This document shows positions 46,096-56,802 of a stretch of 64,000 nt of DNA, in pieces (the stretch's first letter is position 1; every line of letters begins with the position of its first letter). Where the stretch lies: contig JASVEC010000012.1 of the NCBI GenBank assembly GCA_030770535.1, positions 1,054,001 to 1,118,000 on the forward strand. Direction: 5' to 3'. The DNA is from Batkoa obscura. Lineage: Eukaryota; Entomophthoromycota; Entomophthoromycetes; Entomophthorales; Batkoaceae. A program made the translations under genes and the position numbers. Below the pieces are notes generated by a model. It made no database searches, was not told the DNA's origin, and saw only the letters and a program-made list of their open reading frames with translations.

Positions 46096-47089
46096 AGAAC
46101 CCGGAAGACACACAAGGTTGAGATTGAATATTAATCAATAGGATTTTAAATAAGAAAGTTATTATTTTTAAACTTAAGCAATACTAATACTTACATATAA
46201 AAATGACAAATAAGAACATACTTAGTTATTATTATACATAAAGTCTAAGATGATAAAATATAAGCTCCTGCTTCCAAACAAAACTTTTTCAAAGACTATC
46301 TCTAGAAGTGAGCTTGAACTTTATAATTTTATAATTTGCAGCTTTGAATCCATTTTTAAAAATTGCAATTAGCTTGGCAATAATTAATTTTCCTTAAGAT
46401 ATTTTGAATAAAAATAAAATGACATTCAATATTAACAACTTTATGAAAGGTTGTTATTTTAGCTAAGAATTTATTTTGAAACTCTATTTTTTTAAAGTTT
46501 AAAATATCTCCAAGAAGCCTTTGAAGCTTGACGTTTTAAATCTCGATGTTTATTTTCACTGAAGTTGAATATGAATTCATATATATATAATGAACATATT
46601 GATAATCATATAAAGCAATATATACATAATATGCAACTTAAATTTTTATTAAAACTCATTTACCATATTAACTTCAAGTTAAAAAGACCGAACTTCAACT
46701 AGATTTTAGAAACTGATTGGTTTAATATGTAAATTGTGGAGAAATAAAAGGTTAAAAGTTACCAATTTTATATGTAGAACTGGTCTTTCGATTTTTACCT
46801 GTATTTACACTTTAAAGCTTAAATAAAATTGCTGAAGTGGATTTGATTTTACTCAATACAACTAATTAATATTTGTAATATATATTATATAATAAAATCA
46901 ATAATAAACTTGAAATATTATTTTAAAATGATAAAAAACTAGACTTCTAGTTAAAAAAATTTATTAATTAGTTTAATGGTTTGACATACATAGCTCAAGT
47001 AATAGTTGAAAAAGGAGCAGTAATAATAATTCGGTCTACTTATATAGATTCTATAAATGGACAGACATGATTGAAGTGAAAGCTGTTCT

Positions 47090-47275
47090 TTAAGAGGCAT
47101 TATAGCTTTCTGAACTCATATAAGGTTTATTACGATGAGACCTTATATAAAGCTTAAAAATGGTACCTTTTTTATTAATACAACGATTTTTAGGAGCACT
47201 TCTTCGACGAGTTACTCTAAAGATTTCATAATGTTGATATAGTTTTGTGGCTTTAAGCCATCCGAGGAAAGTCAT
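47090..47275 (-). CDS. Possible small basic protein, 61 aa
   Basis: Starts MTFLGWLKATKLYQHYEIFR and is rich in Arg/Lys (VTRRRSAPKNRCINKK). A TATATAAG box lies about 45 nt upstream on the same strand (47316-47323), at the spacing seen for other genes here. Composition is less AT-rich than the flanks. No homologous family recognised, and no second exon found. Confidence 0.35.
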   Translation of the reverse strand: MTFLGWLKATKLYQHYEIFRVTRRRSAPKNRCINKKGTIFKLYIRSHRNKPYMSSESYNAS

Positions 47276-48439
47276 CTTTGTTATAATTGTTAAGTAAAGT
47301 AAAGTAAAAAGAGAACTTATATATTCTGTAAATATTTATAACTTCCTTAAAATTTGCATTAAAAATGGCTTTGGTTTTAGAATCTTACCTTGTTTTATGG
47401 TACATTTCTAAAACAGCTGATTTTTATTTTAAGATGCTTTATTGGTTAGGTTTAAATTTTCCTTTTAATTTGAATATTAAATTATGAAATAGGAGTGTAT
47501 AGTTTCTATATAGCTTTATTTGTTTAATATTAATTTATATACTCTTATTTTAATAACATATATGAGAAGAATTAGAATTTATATTTAATAATAGTATAAA
47601 CTAATGTCTTTTTTGCTCCAGCGTTTTGTCCACTTTTAAGCAGTTTGAAATTTAATAAATTACTAATTAGTCTTAGATAAAAAACGCAACAATGTTTTAT
47701 TTTGTAATTGATAATTTCATTAATTGTTAAGTTTTAAACTTTAATTTTTTTAAAATAACTAAAATTATGCGTATAAATTGATATAAGAATGAAAATAATA
47801 TAATATATAAAATAAAAGTATTTAAGGAAGGTTCAAATTAACTCATACTACTTTGAAATTTTACATTGAAAACACTTTTTTATACGATGATAAATTTATA
47901 AATAAAAAGCTTTAGTTTAGAAAGGATTTAAATTTCCTACTAATGAAAGTCAATACTAAACTTTCAGGGACACACCTTTTCTTTAATTCTTCTGTATTAA
48001 TTGTTAGTTTTTGTGACTTGATATGTAAATGGACAAATTTTTATTTATTACTTTTACATATCAAATTGAACCCGAATTTTTAAAAAGTATTAAAATGTCT
48101 TGAAATTTAAAAAATAAGCTGTATATTTTTAACTATAAATTTCGACATAATGACAACTCGATATAATCTCAGGCATGTATTTATTAAAATAAAAATTCCG
48201 ATATAAAAACTTTAAAATTTAATCTGAGGTTTCTTGGCTCTCTAAAATTATCTAATTTTGAGATCATAATTATTATGATGCTCTGACATCATTTTTTAAT
48301 GGCAAAAGTAATTTTGGTAGTAAAAAAGTTTAAATTTAAAATGATTAAAAATTACGTAAAACAAAGCATTATAGAAGAAGTAATATATAAACTACAAAAA
48401 AATAAAAAAATAAAATAAAAAATCTGTAAATTATTATAA

Positions 48440-51169
48440 ATGCCATCAACTACTCATATAACCCCATCAGCTATTGTTGCTGTTGAACAAATAAAGACCA
48501 AGGATACTAAGGATGACTTCGAAGATAAGTCCATTCTTAGCAATGACTTTAATAAATCTAGTGGTGTACCAAGTAACAACTTAACAGCTTTGAAAATAAG
48601 TAATGTTTTTGATGATGATTTAAATAGCAAAAACAGTAAAAACAAATTAAATAATGAATCACCAATATTACATAAACACGATTATACTGAAAGTGACAAT
48701 ACCTCCGAATCTAATACTGATAACGATGATTCACTTAGACATGGAAATAAGCATAATTTAAATCAATATTATAATCACACGGAAAGAGAAAATAACCCCC
48801 TTTTAAATGATCGAATCTCATCTAAAGAGCACGAAGTTTTAGGAAAGCCAGTGTTTGAATCTAGAGATCAAGAAAATTTTCGTACAGAACCTGCTTTATT
48901 CAACAATAAGTATAACGATACATTACCATTAAGAGAAGAACATAAGCCTTTTATCCACGAAGAAAGAGAAAATAATCCGCTTTTAAACAACCAAACCCCA
49001 CATAAAGAACCAGAAATTTTGGAAAAGCCAGTGTTTGAGCATAAAGACCAAGGAACCCTTGGTACAGAACCCGCTTTATTTAACAATAACCATAATAATG
49101 TACTACCATTAAGAGAAGGATATTTACCTTTGGCACATAAAGAAGAAGAGAACAGCCCTATTCTAAATGATCGAATCTCATTTAAAGATCACGAAATTTT
49201 AGGAAAACCAACATTTGAATCTAGAGATCAAGAAAGCCTTGGTACAGGGCCTGCTTTATTCAATAACAAGTATAATGACATATTACCATTAGGGGAAGAA
49301 TACGAGCCTTTGGCTCATAAAGAAAGAGAAAGTTACCTTGATTTAAACAAAACCCCATCTAAAGAATCTGAACTTTTAGAAAAATCAGTATTTGAGCCTA
49401 GAGATCAAGAAAGCCTTGGTATTGAGCCTGTTTTTTTAAATAATAAGCTTGAGGATAAGTTATCATTAGGAGAAGAGTATGAACCTTTTGTTCATAGAGA
49501 CACACAAAAACCTTTAGCTGCTCCAATCAAATTGGATATTAGTCCAAATCCATCTATAAGCAATGATATAAATAATAGTGAGAGATTGTTTGCATCTGAA
49601 GCTGTCGCTACTCCATTTACTTCTGATGCTGATCCTAAACTAAATGATTCTTTCTTGAATGGTTCAAATATATCGAAACCAAGAGACTTGGATTCTAATG
49701 TTAGTGATGTCGCTACTAATTATAACAAATTTGAAGAACTCCCTGGTTCTTTCCCAGCCGATAAAGTAGAAGAAATTGATTTGTCATTATTTGAAAATGA
49801 ACATAACAATCCTAATAAATCAGATTTAGCTTATGAATCAGCACTTCATAGTATTAAAAATAATGACGAAGAAAAAAGGAAGGGAGTCCTAGTTGATGAA
49901 ACTCATAATCCACTTATGGATGATATTGAACCTCAATTTAATAAAGATCCTATTAAGGATGACTTTGGTTTTGGTGAACTATATGATGAAAATTCATTAG
50001 TTTCTACTGAAAAGGACCAAACAAAGTTTAATGAATTTGTAAATAAGGATGATCATTTATTACATGACAATAAACTTGGCTCTATTGGAGAAGCCACTCC
50101 TTCAGTAACTGGATATACCACTTTGACACATGATGATAATATTCATTCCAATATTGATGATAGAAATAAGAATCTCGATAAACTTGTAACTAAAGATGAC
50201 CAAACAAAGTTTAATGAGTTTGTAAATAAGGATGATCATTTATTACATGACAATAAACTTGGTTCTATTGGAGAAGCCACTCCTTCAGTGACTGGGTATA
50301 CCACTTTGACACATGATGATAACATTCATTCCAATATCGATGATGACCATACTAAGTTTAATGAGTTTGTAAATAAGGATGATCATTTATTACATGACAA
50401 TAAACTTGGTTCTATTGGAGAAGCCACTCCTTCAGTTACTGGATATACTACCGTAACACATGATGATAATATTCATTCAAATGTTAATAGCTTATTACCT
50501 TCAGATAAGCAACACAGAAAGTATAATACAAGTGTATTTGACCAAAGCGAAGCCCCTTATTCTCCTCCTTCTACTCCAATTAATAATGATATTTCAACTC
50601 ATGATGAATTTTATTCTAAATCAAATAACCATAACCACAGTATCACTGATAGTAAAGATAATACTTTAGAAGAAAAAGACAAACAGCCTGAAAGTAAAAC
50701 AATTACTGATATAAGTAAACCAAGTACAATTAAACATGACAAGGAAATGTCAAAGTTAGATGAGACTTCTACTTTAAAATCGGATGAAAATAAAATGGAA
50801 ACTGAATCCAAAGATAGAACTTTATCCGAAAGTTCGTATGATCCCAAGAAAATTGAAGGAAAATCAATTTTAAATAATTATACTAGTAGTGAAAGTAAAG
50901 CATCCAATGAATATGAAGATAAATTAGAAAATACCATTGTATCTAAGAAATCCAATGAACATTCATCAACACATCCGGCTTATTCTAGTGATGAAACTGA
51001 AGGTGCATCTAAATCTAAAGGATATGCTAAAGTAATTAAAGGTTCAATTAAAAAAACAATAGGCAAATTAATTAAAAGTGAGTCTTTAATTGAAAGTGGT
51101 ACTAGTAGCAAACTAGAAGGGAAAGCCGTTATTGAAGCTGCTAATGCTGAACAATCAGGAGAATTATAA
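48440..51169 (+). CDS. 909-aa hydrophilic repeat protein with CsbD-like C-terminus
   Basis: An uninterrupted 909-codon frame, rich in Asn, Asp, Glu, Ser and Lys, with no signal peptide or membrane segment. Two internal repeat families: four ~60-aa units (DNA 48782-49500) built on ENNPLLND...FESRDQE...PALFNNKYND..LPLREE, and three ~49-aa units (50015-50491) reading DQTKFNEFVNKDDHLLHDNK and GSIGEATPSVTGYTT. The last 50 residues, KGYAKVIKGSIKKTIGKLIK followed by SGTSSKLEGKAVIEAANAEQ, resemble fungal CsbD-type stress proteins. I infer an intrinsically disordered, perhaps stress-related protein; no enzyme function is suggested. Confidence 0.7.
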   Translation: MPSTTHITPSAIVAVEQIKTKDTKDDFEDKSILSNDFNKSSGVPSNNLTALKISNVFDDDLNSKNSKNKLNNESPILHKHDYTESDNTSESNTDNDDSLRHGNKHNLNQYYNHTERENNPLLNDRISSKEHEVLGKPVFESRDQENFRTEPALFNNKYNDTLPLREEHKPFIHEERENNPLLNNQTPHKEPEILEKPVFEHKDQGTLGTEPALFNNNHNNVLPLREGYLPLAHKEEENSPILNDRISFKDHEILGKPTFESRDQESLGTGPALFNNKYNDILPLGEEYEPLAHKERESYLDLNKTPSKESELLEKSVFEPRDQESLGIEPVFLNNKLEDKLSLGEEYEPFVHRDTQKPLAAPIKLDISPNPSISNDINNSERLFASEAVATPFTSDADPKLNDSFLNGSNISKPRDLDSNVSDVATNYNKFEELPGSFPADKVEEIDLSLFENEHNNPNKSDLAYESALHSIKNNDEEKRKGVLVDETHNPLMDDIEPQFNKDPIKDDFGFGELYDENSLVSTEKDQTKFNEFVNKDDHLLHDNKLGSIGEATPSVTGYTTLTHDDNIHSNIDDRNKNLDKLVTKDDQTKFNEFVNKDDHLLHDNKLGSIGEATPSVTGYTTLTHDDNIHSNIDDDHTKFNEFVNKDDHLLHDNKLGSIGEATPSVTGYTTVTHDDNIHSNVNSLLPSDKQHRKYNTSVFDQSEAPYSPPSTPINNDISTHDEFYSKSNNHNHSITDSKDNTLEEKDKQPESKTITDISKPSTIKHDKEMSKLDETSTLKSDENKMETESKDRTLSESSYDPKKIEGKSILNNYTSSESKASNEYEDKLENTIVSKKSNEHSSTHPAYSSDETEGASKSKGYAKVIKGSIKKTIGKLIKSESLIESGTSSKLEGKAVIEAANAEQSGEL
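48782..49500 (+). repeat. Four tandem ~180-bp coding repeats
   Basis: Units begin near 48782, 48961, 49143 and 49322, each encoding about 60 residues. They have diverged from each other, so this is the older of the two arrays in the gene. Confidence 0.8.
50015..50491 (+). repeat. Three tandem coding repeats, ~147 bp core
   Basis: Units start at 50015, 50198 and 50345. The first spacing is 183 bp because of a 12-codon linker; the second is 147 bp. DNA differs by only a few bases per unit, indicating recent expansion. Confidence 0.88.
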
Positions 51170-51379
51170 TTTTATGTTTAATGTTGTATAAATAAAATAT
51201 TAATAATTAATACTGTTTTTGTTTAAATATTTTCAATTATTTTTAAATAATTTTGATTTTTAATCTAGTAAAATGAACATTAAAAAATTAACTCTAATAT
51301 TTTACTTTTAATTTGTTGATTTTAATCAAATTAATTACTTTAATTTAGGCCCTAATTAATTAATCATTGGTCAAACTAA

Positions 51380-51391
51380 AGTATAAAAACT
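51380..51391 (+). promoter_or_regulatory. TATA-like element of URA5
   Basis: AAAGTATAAAAAC about 60-70 nt before the start, with an ATTGG (reverse CCAAT) box at 51366-51370. Confidence 0.5.
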
Positions 51392-51449
51392 ACACTTCGA
51401 AATATCAAATCTCTTTTTTAACCTTTTTTCCAATTAGAAAAAAAAAGTT

Positions 51450-52100
51450 ATGGCGATTGAACAATACCAGCGGGAGTTTATTAAGCATGCGATCGATCTT
51501 GGAGTCTTGAAATTTGGTACCTTTGAATTAAAATCCGGTCGTATAAGTCCTTACTTTTTTAATGCCGGCTTATTTTATCAGGCTAGTTCCATAAGTAAAT
51601 TAAGCCAATGTTATGCTGCCAGTATTCAATCTTGGAATTTGGATTATGATATCGTATTTGGACCAGCTTATAAAGGAATACCATTAGCATGTTCCACCGT
51701 TGTAGCATTATATACTGAATATAATATTGACAAACCATTTTCTTATAATAGAAAAGAAAAGAAAGATCATGGTGAAGGGGGTAGTATTGTTGGTGCTCCA
51801 TTAAATGGCAAAATTTTAATTATTGATGATGTAATTACAGCTGGTACAGCTATTAGAGAAAGTTTAGATTTGATTAAAAATAGCTCAGCTGAAGCGGTGG
51901 GTGTTATTGTAGCTGTGGATAGAGAAGAAAAAGGTAAAGGGGAATTATCAGCTATTCAAGAATTGGCTAAAGAAAGAAATCTACCCGTTCGTGCTATTGT
52001 TACTATCTCCCAAATTATTGAATATCTTAAAGAAGTTGGGGGCTATGATGAAACTATTGTTAAGATGGAAGAATATCTTGAAAAATATAAATGCTGTTAG
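51450..52100 (+). CDS. URA5: Orotate phosphoribosyltransferase
   Basis: Adds ribose phosphate from PRPP to orotate in pyrimidine synthesis. A 216-aa single-exon gene, matching yeast Ura5 (226 aa). Blocks: FELKSGRISPYFFNAGLF near 25-42, FGPAYKGIPLA, the flexible catalytic loop RKEKKDHGEGG (101-111) with its lysines and His, and the PRPP loop LIIDDVITAGTA (123-134). It is stand-alone and not fused to OMP decarboxylase, as in fungi. Convergent with the RFC gene, stops 100 bp apart. Confidence 0.96.
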   Translation: MAIEQYQREFIKHAIDLGVLKFGTFELKSGRISPYFFNAGLFYQASSISKLSQCYAASIQSWNLDYDIVFGPAYKGIPLACSTVVALYTEYNIDKPFSYNRKEKKDHGEGGSIVGAPLNGKILIIDDVITAGTAIRESLDLIKNSSAEAVGVIVAVDREEKGKGELSAIQELAKERNLPVRAIVTISQIIEYLKEVGGYDETIVKMEEYLEKYKCC

Positions 52101-52200
52101 TAAGAAATTTTATTTTTAATATCATTTGTAATAAATAAATAAGAGATAAAATAAAAATAGTTTCAATTTAAATTTCAAAATTTATTGAGTTTTATTATTA

Positions 52201-53736
52201 TTATTGAACAATTAATTCAATCCCAATTTTAAAAATTGATACTAAATTAGTAAGTTGTATTTCTTCAGAAGCTCCAATACTTAAATTATATCTATAAAAA
52301 TTATTAATCTCTTTTAGAATTCTATTAATAAAATTCAAATATTACTCGATGTTAGCTAATTTTGACATTAAATAGCCAAGAAAATTAGTTGGTAATTTTA
52401 ACTCTAATACATTTAAATAAAGTTGATCAATAATATCTTGAAGTGCAAGACCTCTTTCTATTTTTAAGGAATTAATATCTATAATAATAATAACATTAAT
52501 TAATTAATTAGATAACTATAATCAGTTATAATAAAACTACTATTATAAGCTAAAGAAAACTCTGCATTCATTAACCAATCTCGAATTTTTTCAATTTCTT
52601 CTGGTAATGGTAAACCAGTACATAAATAAACTTCTTTTTCAGTAATAAGATCAAATGCTGAATGACAAGCCTAAACATTAAAAAATTTTAAATTATAATC
52701 AAATTAAAATTGATTACTTGAAGAATATTAAGAACACGACGCATATCACCGTTGGATATCTTTAAAAGGGCCGTTTTTCCATTATCAGTAATATTAACAC
52801 TAATTCAAATAGTAAGAGATAAATCACTATAAAATAATAATAATAAGTTTACTTTTCTTGTAAGGCAATAGTATTTAATCGTGCTTCTATTTGTTCTGAT
52901 TCTAATGGTGCAAATCGAAACTTTGTACAACGAGATTGTAAAGCAGGTATAATTTTACTTACATAATTACATATGATACAAAATCGTACATTATTAGTAT
53001 ATTTTTCAATAACTTTATAAACAAATTTAATAAATTAAATAATTAAAATTAAAATATTAAACTTACTTCTTCTTAAAGCTGCTTGAGCTGCATTAGTCAT
53101 TGCATCCGCTTCATCTAAGATAATTAATTTAAATTCATTGCTATTTTAAAATTGATTAATATTTTTTTACATAATAAAATAAAATAAAATAAACTTGGCA
53201 TACTTGAATAAATTTTTTGAACTTGCAAATTCTTTAATTCTTTCACGAACAACATCAATACCACGATCATCTGAAGCATTTAACTTTGATTTTAATTAAT
53301 ATCTTTATTTATTTTATAAAATAAAATAAGATAATTTATATACTTACTTCTAATACTACATTATTTAAATTCGATTTATAAATTTTTTTAGCAATGGCTA
53401 AAATGGTAGATGTCTTTCCTGTTCCTGGTGGTCCATAAAATAATAAATGAGGTAACTTATTAGCTTCAATAAAGTTGGAAACTATAATTGATTATTATTA
53501 TTATATATTGATATAAAAGTTAAAATATTTTCTCAAAATTGAAATTAATCTTTACTTGTATCAATAATATCCCCTTGAGAAACTAAATCTTCTAATTTGG
53601 ATGGTCGATATTTTTCTACCCTAAAAAGGTATAATTATTTGATTTATTATTATATATATTATTATTATTATTATATATATTATTATTATTATTATTATTA
53701 TTACCATGGTAAACTATCAATTAGTTTTACTTCCAT
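52201..53736 (-). CDS. RFC3: Replication factor C small subunit (human RFC5 / yeast Rfc3)
   Basis: Clamp-loader AAA+ ATPase subunit that loads PCNA. Ten exons (53705-53736, 53556-53620, 53348-53481, 53204-53283, 53067-53140, 52853-53012, 52718-52799, 52541-52670, 52346-52478, 52201-52291) give 326 aa. Opening [18 protein letters not shown], Walker [11 protein letters not shown] (49-56 core), [19 protein letters not shown], Walker [11 protein letters not shown] (DEAD 113-116), [16 protein letters not shown] with the SRC arginine finger, [11 protein letters not shown], and the C-terminal collar through [14 protein letters not shown]. These agree best with the RFC5/Rfc3 branch. Intron 1 is a TTA/TA microsatellite. 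Confidence 0.92.
53640..53703. repeat. TTA/TATATA microsatellite inside RFC intron 1
   Basis: Runs of ATT/TTA triplets interrupted by TATATATA make up most of the 84-bp first intron. Confidence 0.8.
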
Positions 53737-55304
53737 TTTATATTGAAATTTTTAAAATTGATAAAAAAATAAAAAGTTGATTTTATGGGAAGTTCGTAAT
53801 TTTCTTCAAGTTTATTACGTAAAAACTAAAAATAGTAAATCATTCCAATTTTTAGATTTTGATTATTAGTTTTAAAATCTTATTAATATTCTTATTTGAT
53901 CTAATAATAATAATTGTTTATATTATATTTGTTTTTAAGCTAGTTGTTATTATACGAATCAATTTATCTCATTAGAAATCATTGTTAAAGAGAGTTTGTA
54001 CATAAATAAAATAAAATCAAAAACATTTTTAAACTCACTTTTTTGTCTTTATAATTGATAGTACTATATATCACAAGGGCTTTGAAGTCCTTGAACTCAA
54101 TAACATACTAACTGACAAGTTGATATAAGGTAATATAAGATAAGGTGGGCCTAATACTTGAATAGCGAATATACGAAACTTTAAAATCTTTTTAAATAAA
54201 TAAAAAGTAAAACTAATGCTGTGTGTGAATCAAGTTAACTAGGCTACTAAAGTCTAAAACCGTACCTTATGTTAGAAAATAAATAATAAAACTCTCAGTG
54301 AATAAAGTTTTTTGAAGAGATTTGATTGCTTACATACTTTGTATAATTATAAAAAATATTAACTAATTTTGTTTTATATTTATATTTAATATATATATAA
54401 TTAAAATTAATAAAAACTTTGATATTAATTTTAGTTGTATCATTTTCTAATATGTATTCAACTTATATTAAATTTTATTAAATTATAGTATTAAATTTTA
54501 AAAAGTATGGGATTTGATTAGTGATCCAATAATAATAAATAAGTAAAATAACTTTGTTATCTATGTTATAAAATAAATGATATTTTTTTACTTCAATAGT
54601 TTTATTTATTTATAAACTATATATTAAATAATTAGTTAAAAAACTGATACAAGTTTAAAAAAAAAATTATTTATTAATTAACAGAAAAAAATTAGAAAAA
54701 CCTTTTATTTAGTGTAAAAAGATATATAAAAGTATTTTACTTTTAATTATAAAAAACTATATAAACATATAAACCATTTATTCATCTATTATATGAATAT
54801 ATAATAAAAAAATAAGTAATAATTAATAAGTAATATAATAAGTTAATAAAAAATAAAAAATAGAATTATATAATTAATATTTCAAACTAACTAACAAATT
54901 ATTTTTAATTGATTTTTTATACCCCATATTTCTATCTACAATTAGTTATCAACTTTTGTTTAATAATTAATTTTTGTCTTCTTTATCTCTCCTTTCCTAT
55001 TTTCGAATCTAAAATAAGTTCATTAATAGCATTTAATATACACTTCTCCTTAAAAAAACTACTTAAATGAAATAAAAAAATGGATTTTTCTTATTAATTG
55101 AAATCTAACAAATAAATCAATTTGAATTTTATTAAGTACACTTTAATTAGAATAAAATTTCAATAAAAGTATCGGATTGGTTGATTTGTGAATTCAGTTC
55201 GGAACAATTAAAAATCTTGCCCCACTACTATTTAAAACAGAAATTGAAAAGAATTTAATTTCAACTTTTTATCTTTAATTTTATAAATCTAATCAATAAT
55301 CATC
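53737..55304. other. Intergenic, AT-rich
   Basis: 1.57 kb with no gene recognised. Near 55175 a GATTGGTT (reverse CCAAT) precedes the surface-protein gene. Confidence 0.55.
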
Positions 55305-55877
55305 ATGAAATATACTCAATTAATTAGTTTAGCTGTTATCATTACATCTGTAGCTACTTCTCATCTTGGTAAGTTTTGATTTTAGTATTTAAATAATAAT
55401 AATATTAATAATATTAATTTAGAGAGACGTCAACAAATCACCGATCCAACTAGAAGAGAAGATCCAAAACCAACTTCTCCACCAGAAGGTAAAGATGAAG
55501 AAAAAAAAGATGATGGTAAAGATAAATCAAGCACTAAAGATGATGGTAAAGATAAATCAAGTACTAAAGATGACGGCAAAGATAAATCAAGTACTAAAGA
55601 TGATGATAAAGATAAAGATAAATCAAGTACTAAAGAGGATAATAAAGACAAATCGAGTACTAAAGCTGATGATAAAGATAAATCCAGTACCAAAAGTGAT
55701 GATAAAAAGAAAGATGCAACTTCCACCTCTGATAAGCCCGCTTCAACTACTCGTAGTAAATCGGATAAAGTAACAAGTGCTAATCCAGTCAATCTTAACT
55801 CTAGCTCTGGTTCTATTGATGTATATAATTACTTTGCTTTAGTACCTGCTATTGTTGCTGCTTTTTATTCTAATTAA
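55305..55877 (+). CDS. Secreted, probably GPI-anchored repeat protein
   Basis: Exons 55305-55368 and 55423-55877 give 172 aa. An N-terminal signal peptide (MKYTQLISLAVIITSVATSH) is split by the only intron. The mature part contains about seven ~10-aa repeats of the type DDGKDKSSTK (residues ~51-118), then a Ser/Thr/Lys-rich region, and ends with a hydrophobic segment NYFALVPAIVAAFYSN after SSSGS, as in GPI-anchor signals. This layout is typical of fungal cell-wall or surface proteins that vary in repeat number. No enzymatic domain. The anchor is inferred from composition only. Confidence 0.72.
55509..55712 (+). repeat. ~30-bp coding tandem repeats
   Basis: Units of GATGATGGTAAAGATAAATC plus AAGCACTAAA, about seven in a row and degenerating downstream. 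One unit carries an extra KD pair. Confidence 0.85.
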
Positions 55878-56802
55878 AGTTTTCAATTAATTAATATCTT
55901 ATTTAGTTTTTGAATTTTTGTTGAATACTTAAGTAAAATTTTAACTTTTTGCTTTTTAAAACTGTAATTGAAGTATAAATTAGGACTTTTGATTATAATA
56001 ATTTTAAAAGTAATTTTTTCTTTCCATTTTATTAAAGTCTATTTTTATATATAAAATAGTTTATTTGTTAAGTATTTTATTGTAACGTTGAACTCTATCA
56101 ATAAGTCAAAATAATTCAACTTATTATTTCAATATATTAATATATATAATACTTTTTACTAATTATTATTTTAGAGTCAATTGATATGAAGAAGCTCTAA
56201 TTTGACCGTATTTATTTCTTAATTGTTTATTTATTCAACTTAAAAACTCTTTATTATCTTTAGTAATAAAGTTTTAAAACCTTTTTCTTATAATTTCCAA
56301 TAGATAGTAACTATATTTACTTAATTATTAAATCATTTAATCAATAATTGTTTAATACTTAAATAAAATATATAATATGAGTATTGTTTAACTTGATATT
56401 TTGAAAAAATAACATAAACTTAAGTACGTGCGTGAAAGATTTATTTAATTTATAAAAATATTTTATATTACACTATATAAAACTTACATTCAAAGATTTT
56501 ATATTGAACAGATTTAAGTATTATCATTCACTCCTATATATAGTATTTTTATATACTATACTTGCTTCAAAATTGTTAAATATGCTAAATTAAAGTTTAA
56601 TTTTATAAAAATTAGTCATTAAATGCTTTTATTTAGCTTATTTTAAATCCCTTAATTTCAATTCAAAAGCAATTCCAATTTTTGAAATCGAACTACCTAA
56701 GCAACAATAATTGGTTCATATAATTTAGTAAATCCCAAGCTTAACATTTCGATTTAATAGTTTAAGCATTGAATTTCCAATTTTACTGTTTAATCATCAA
56801 AA
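55878..56802. other. Intergenic, AT-rich
   Basis: 925 bp with no gene or MITE seen; upstream half of the CCT7 promoter region at the right. Confidence 0.6.

Larger units (their letters stand above)
44839..48439. other. 3.6-kb gene-poor stretch
   Basis: The longest gene-poor segment in the window. It contains two small ORFs of coding-like composition (45979-46095 plus; 47090-47275 minus) and otherwise AT-rich DNA without recognisable genes or MITEs. Confidence 0.5.

Noticed and set aside
48454-50847. Several 63-78 codon minus-strand ORFs inside the 909-aa gene, plus 50460-50669 on plus
   Set aside because: Shadows of the long sense frame and its repeats.
55430-55792. 120-codon minus-strand ORF with LVLDLSL repeats
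   Set aside because: Antisense of the DDGKDKSSTK repeat array; the sense strand has a signal peptide, intron and stop in the right places.
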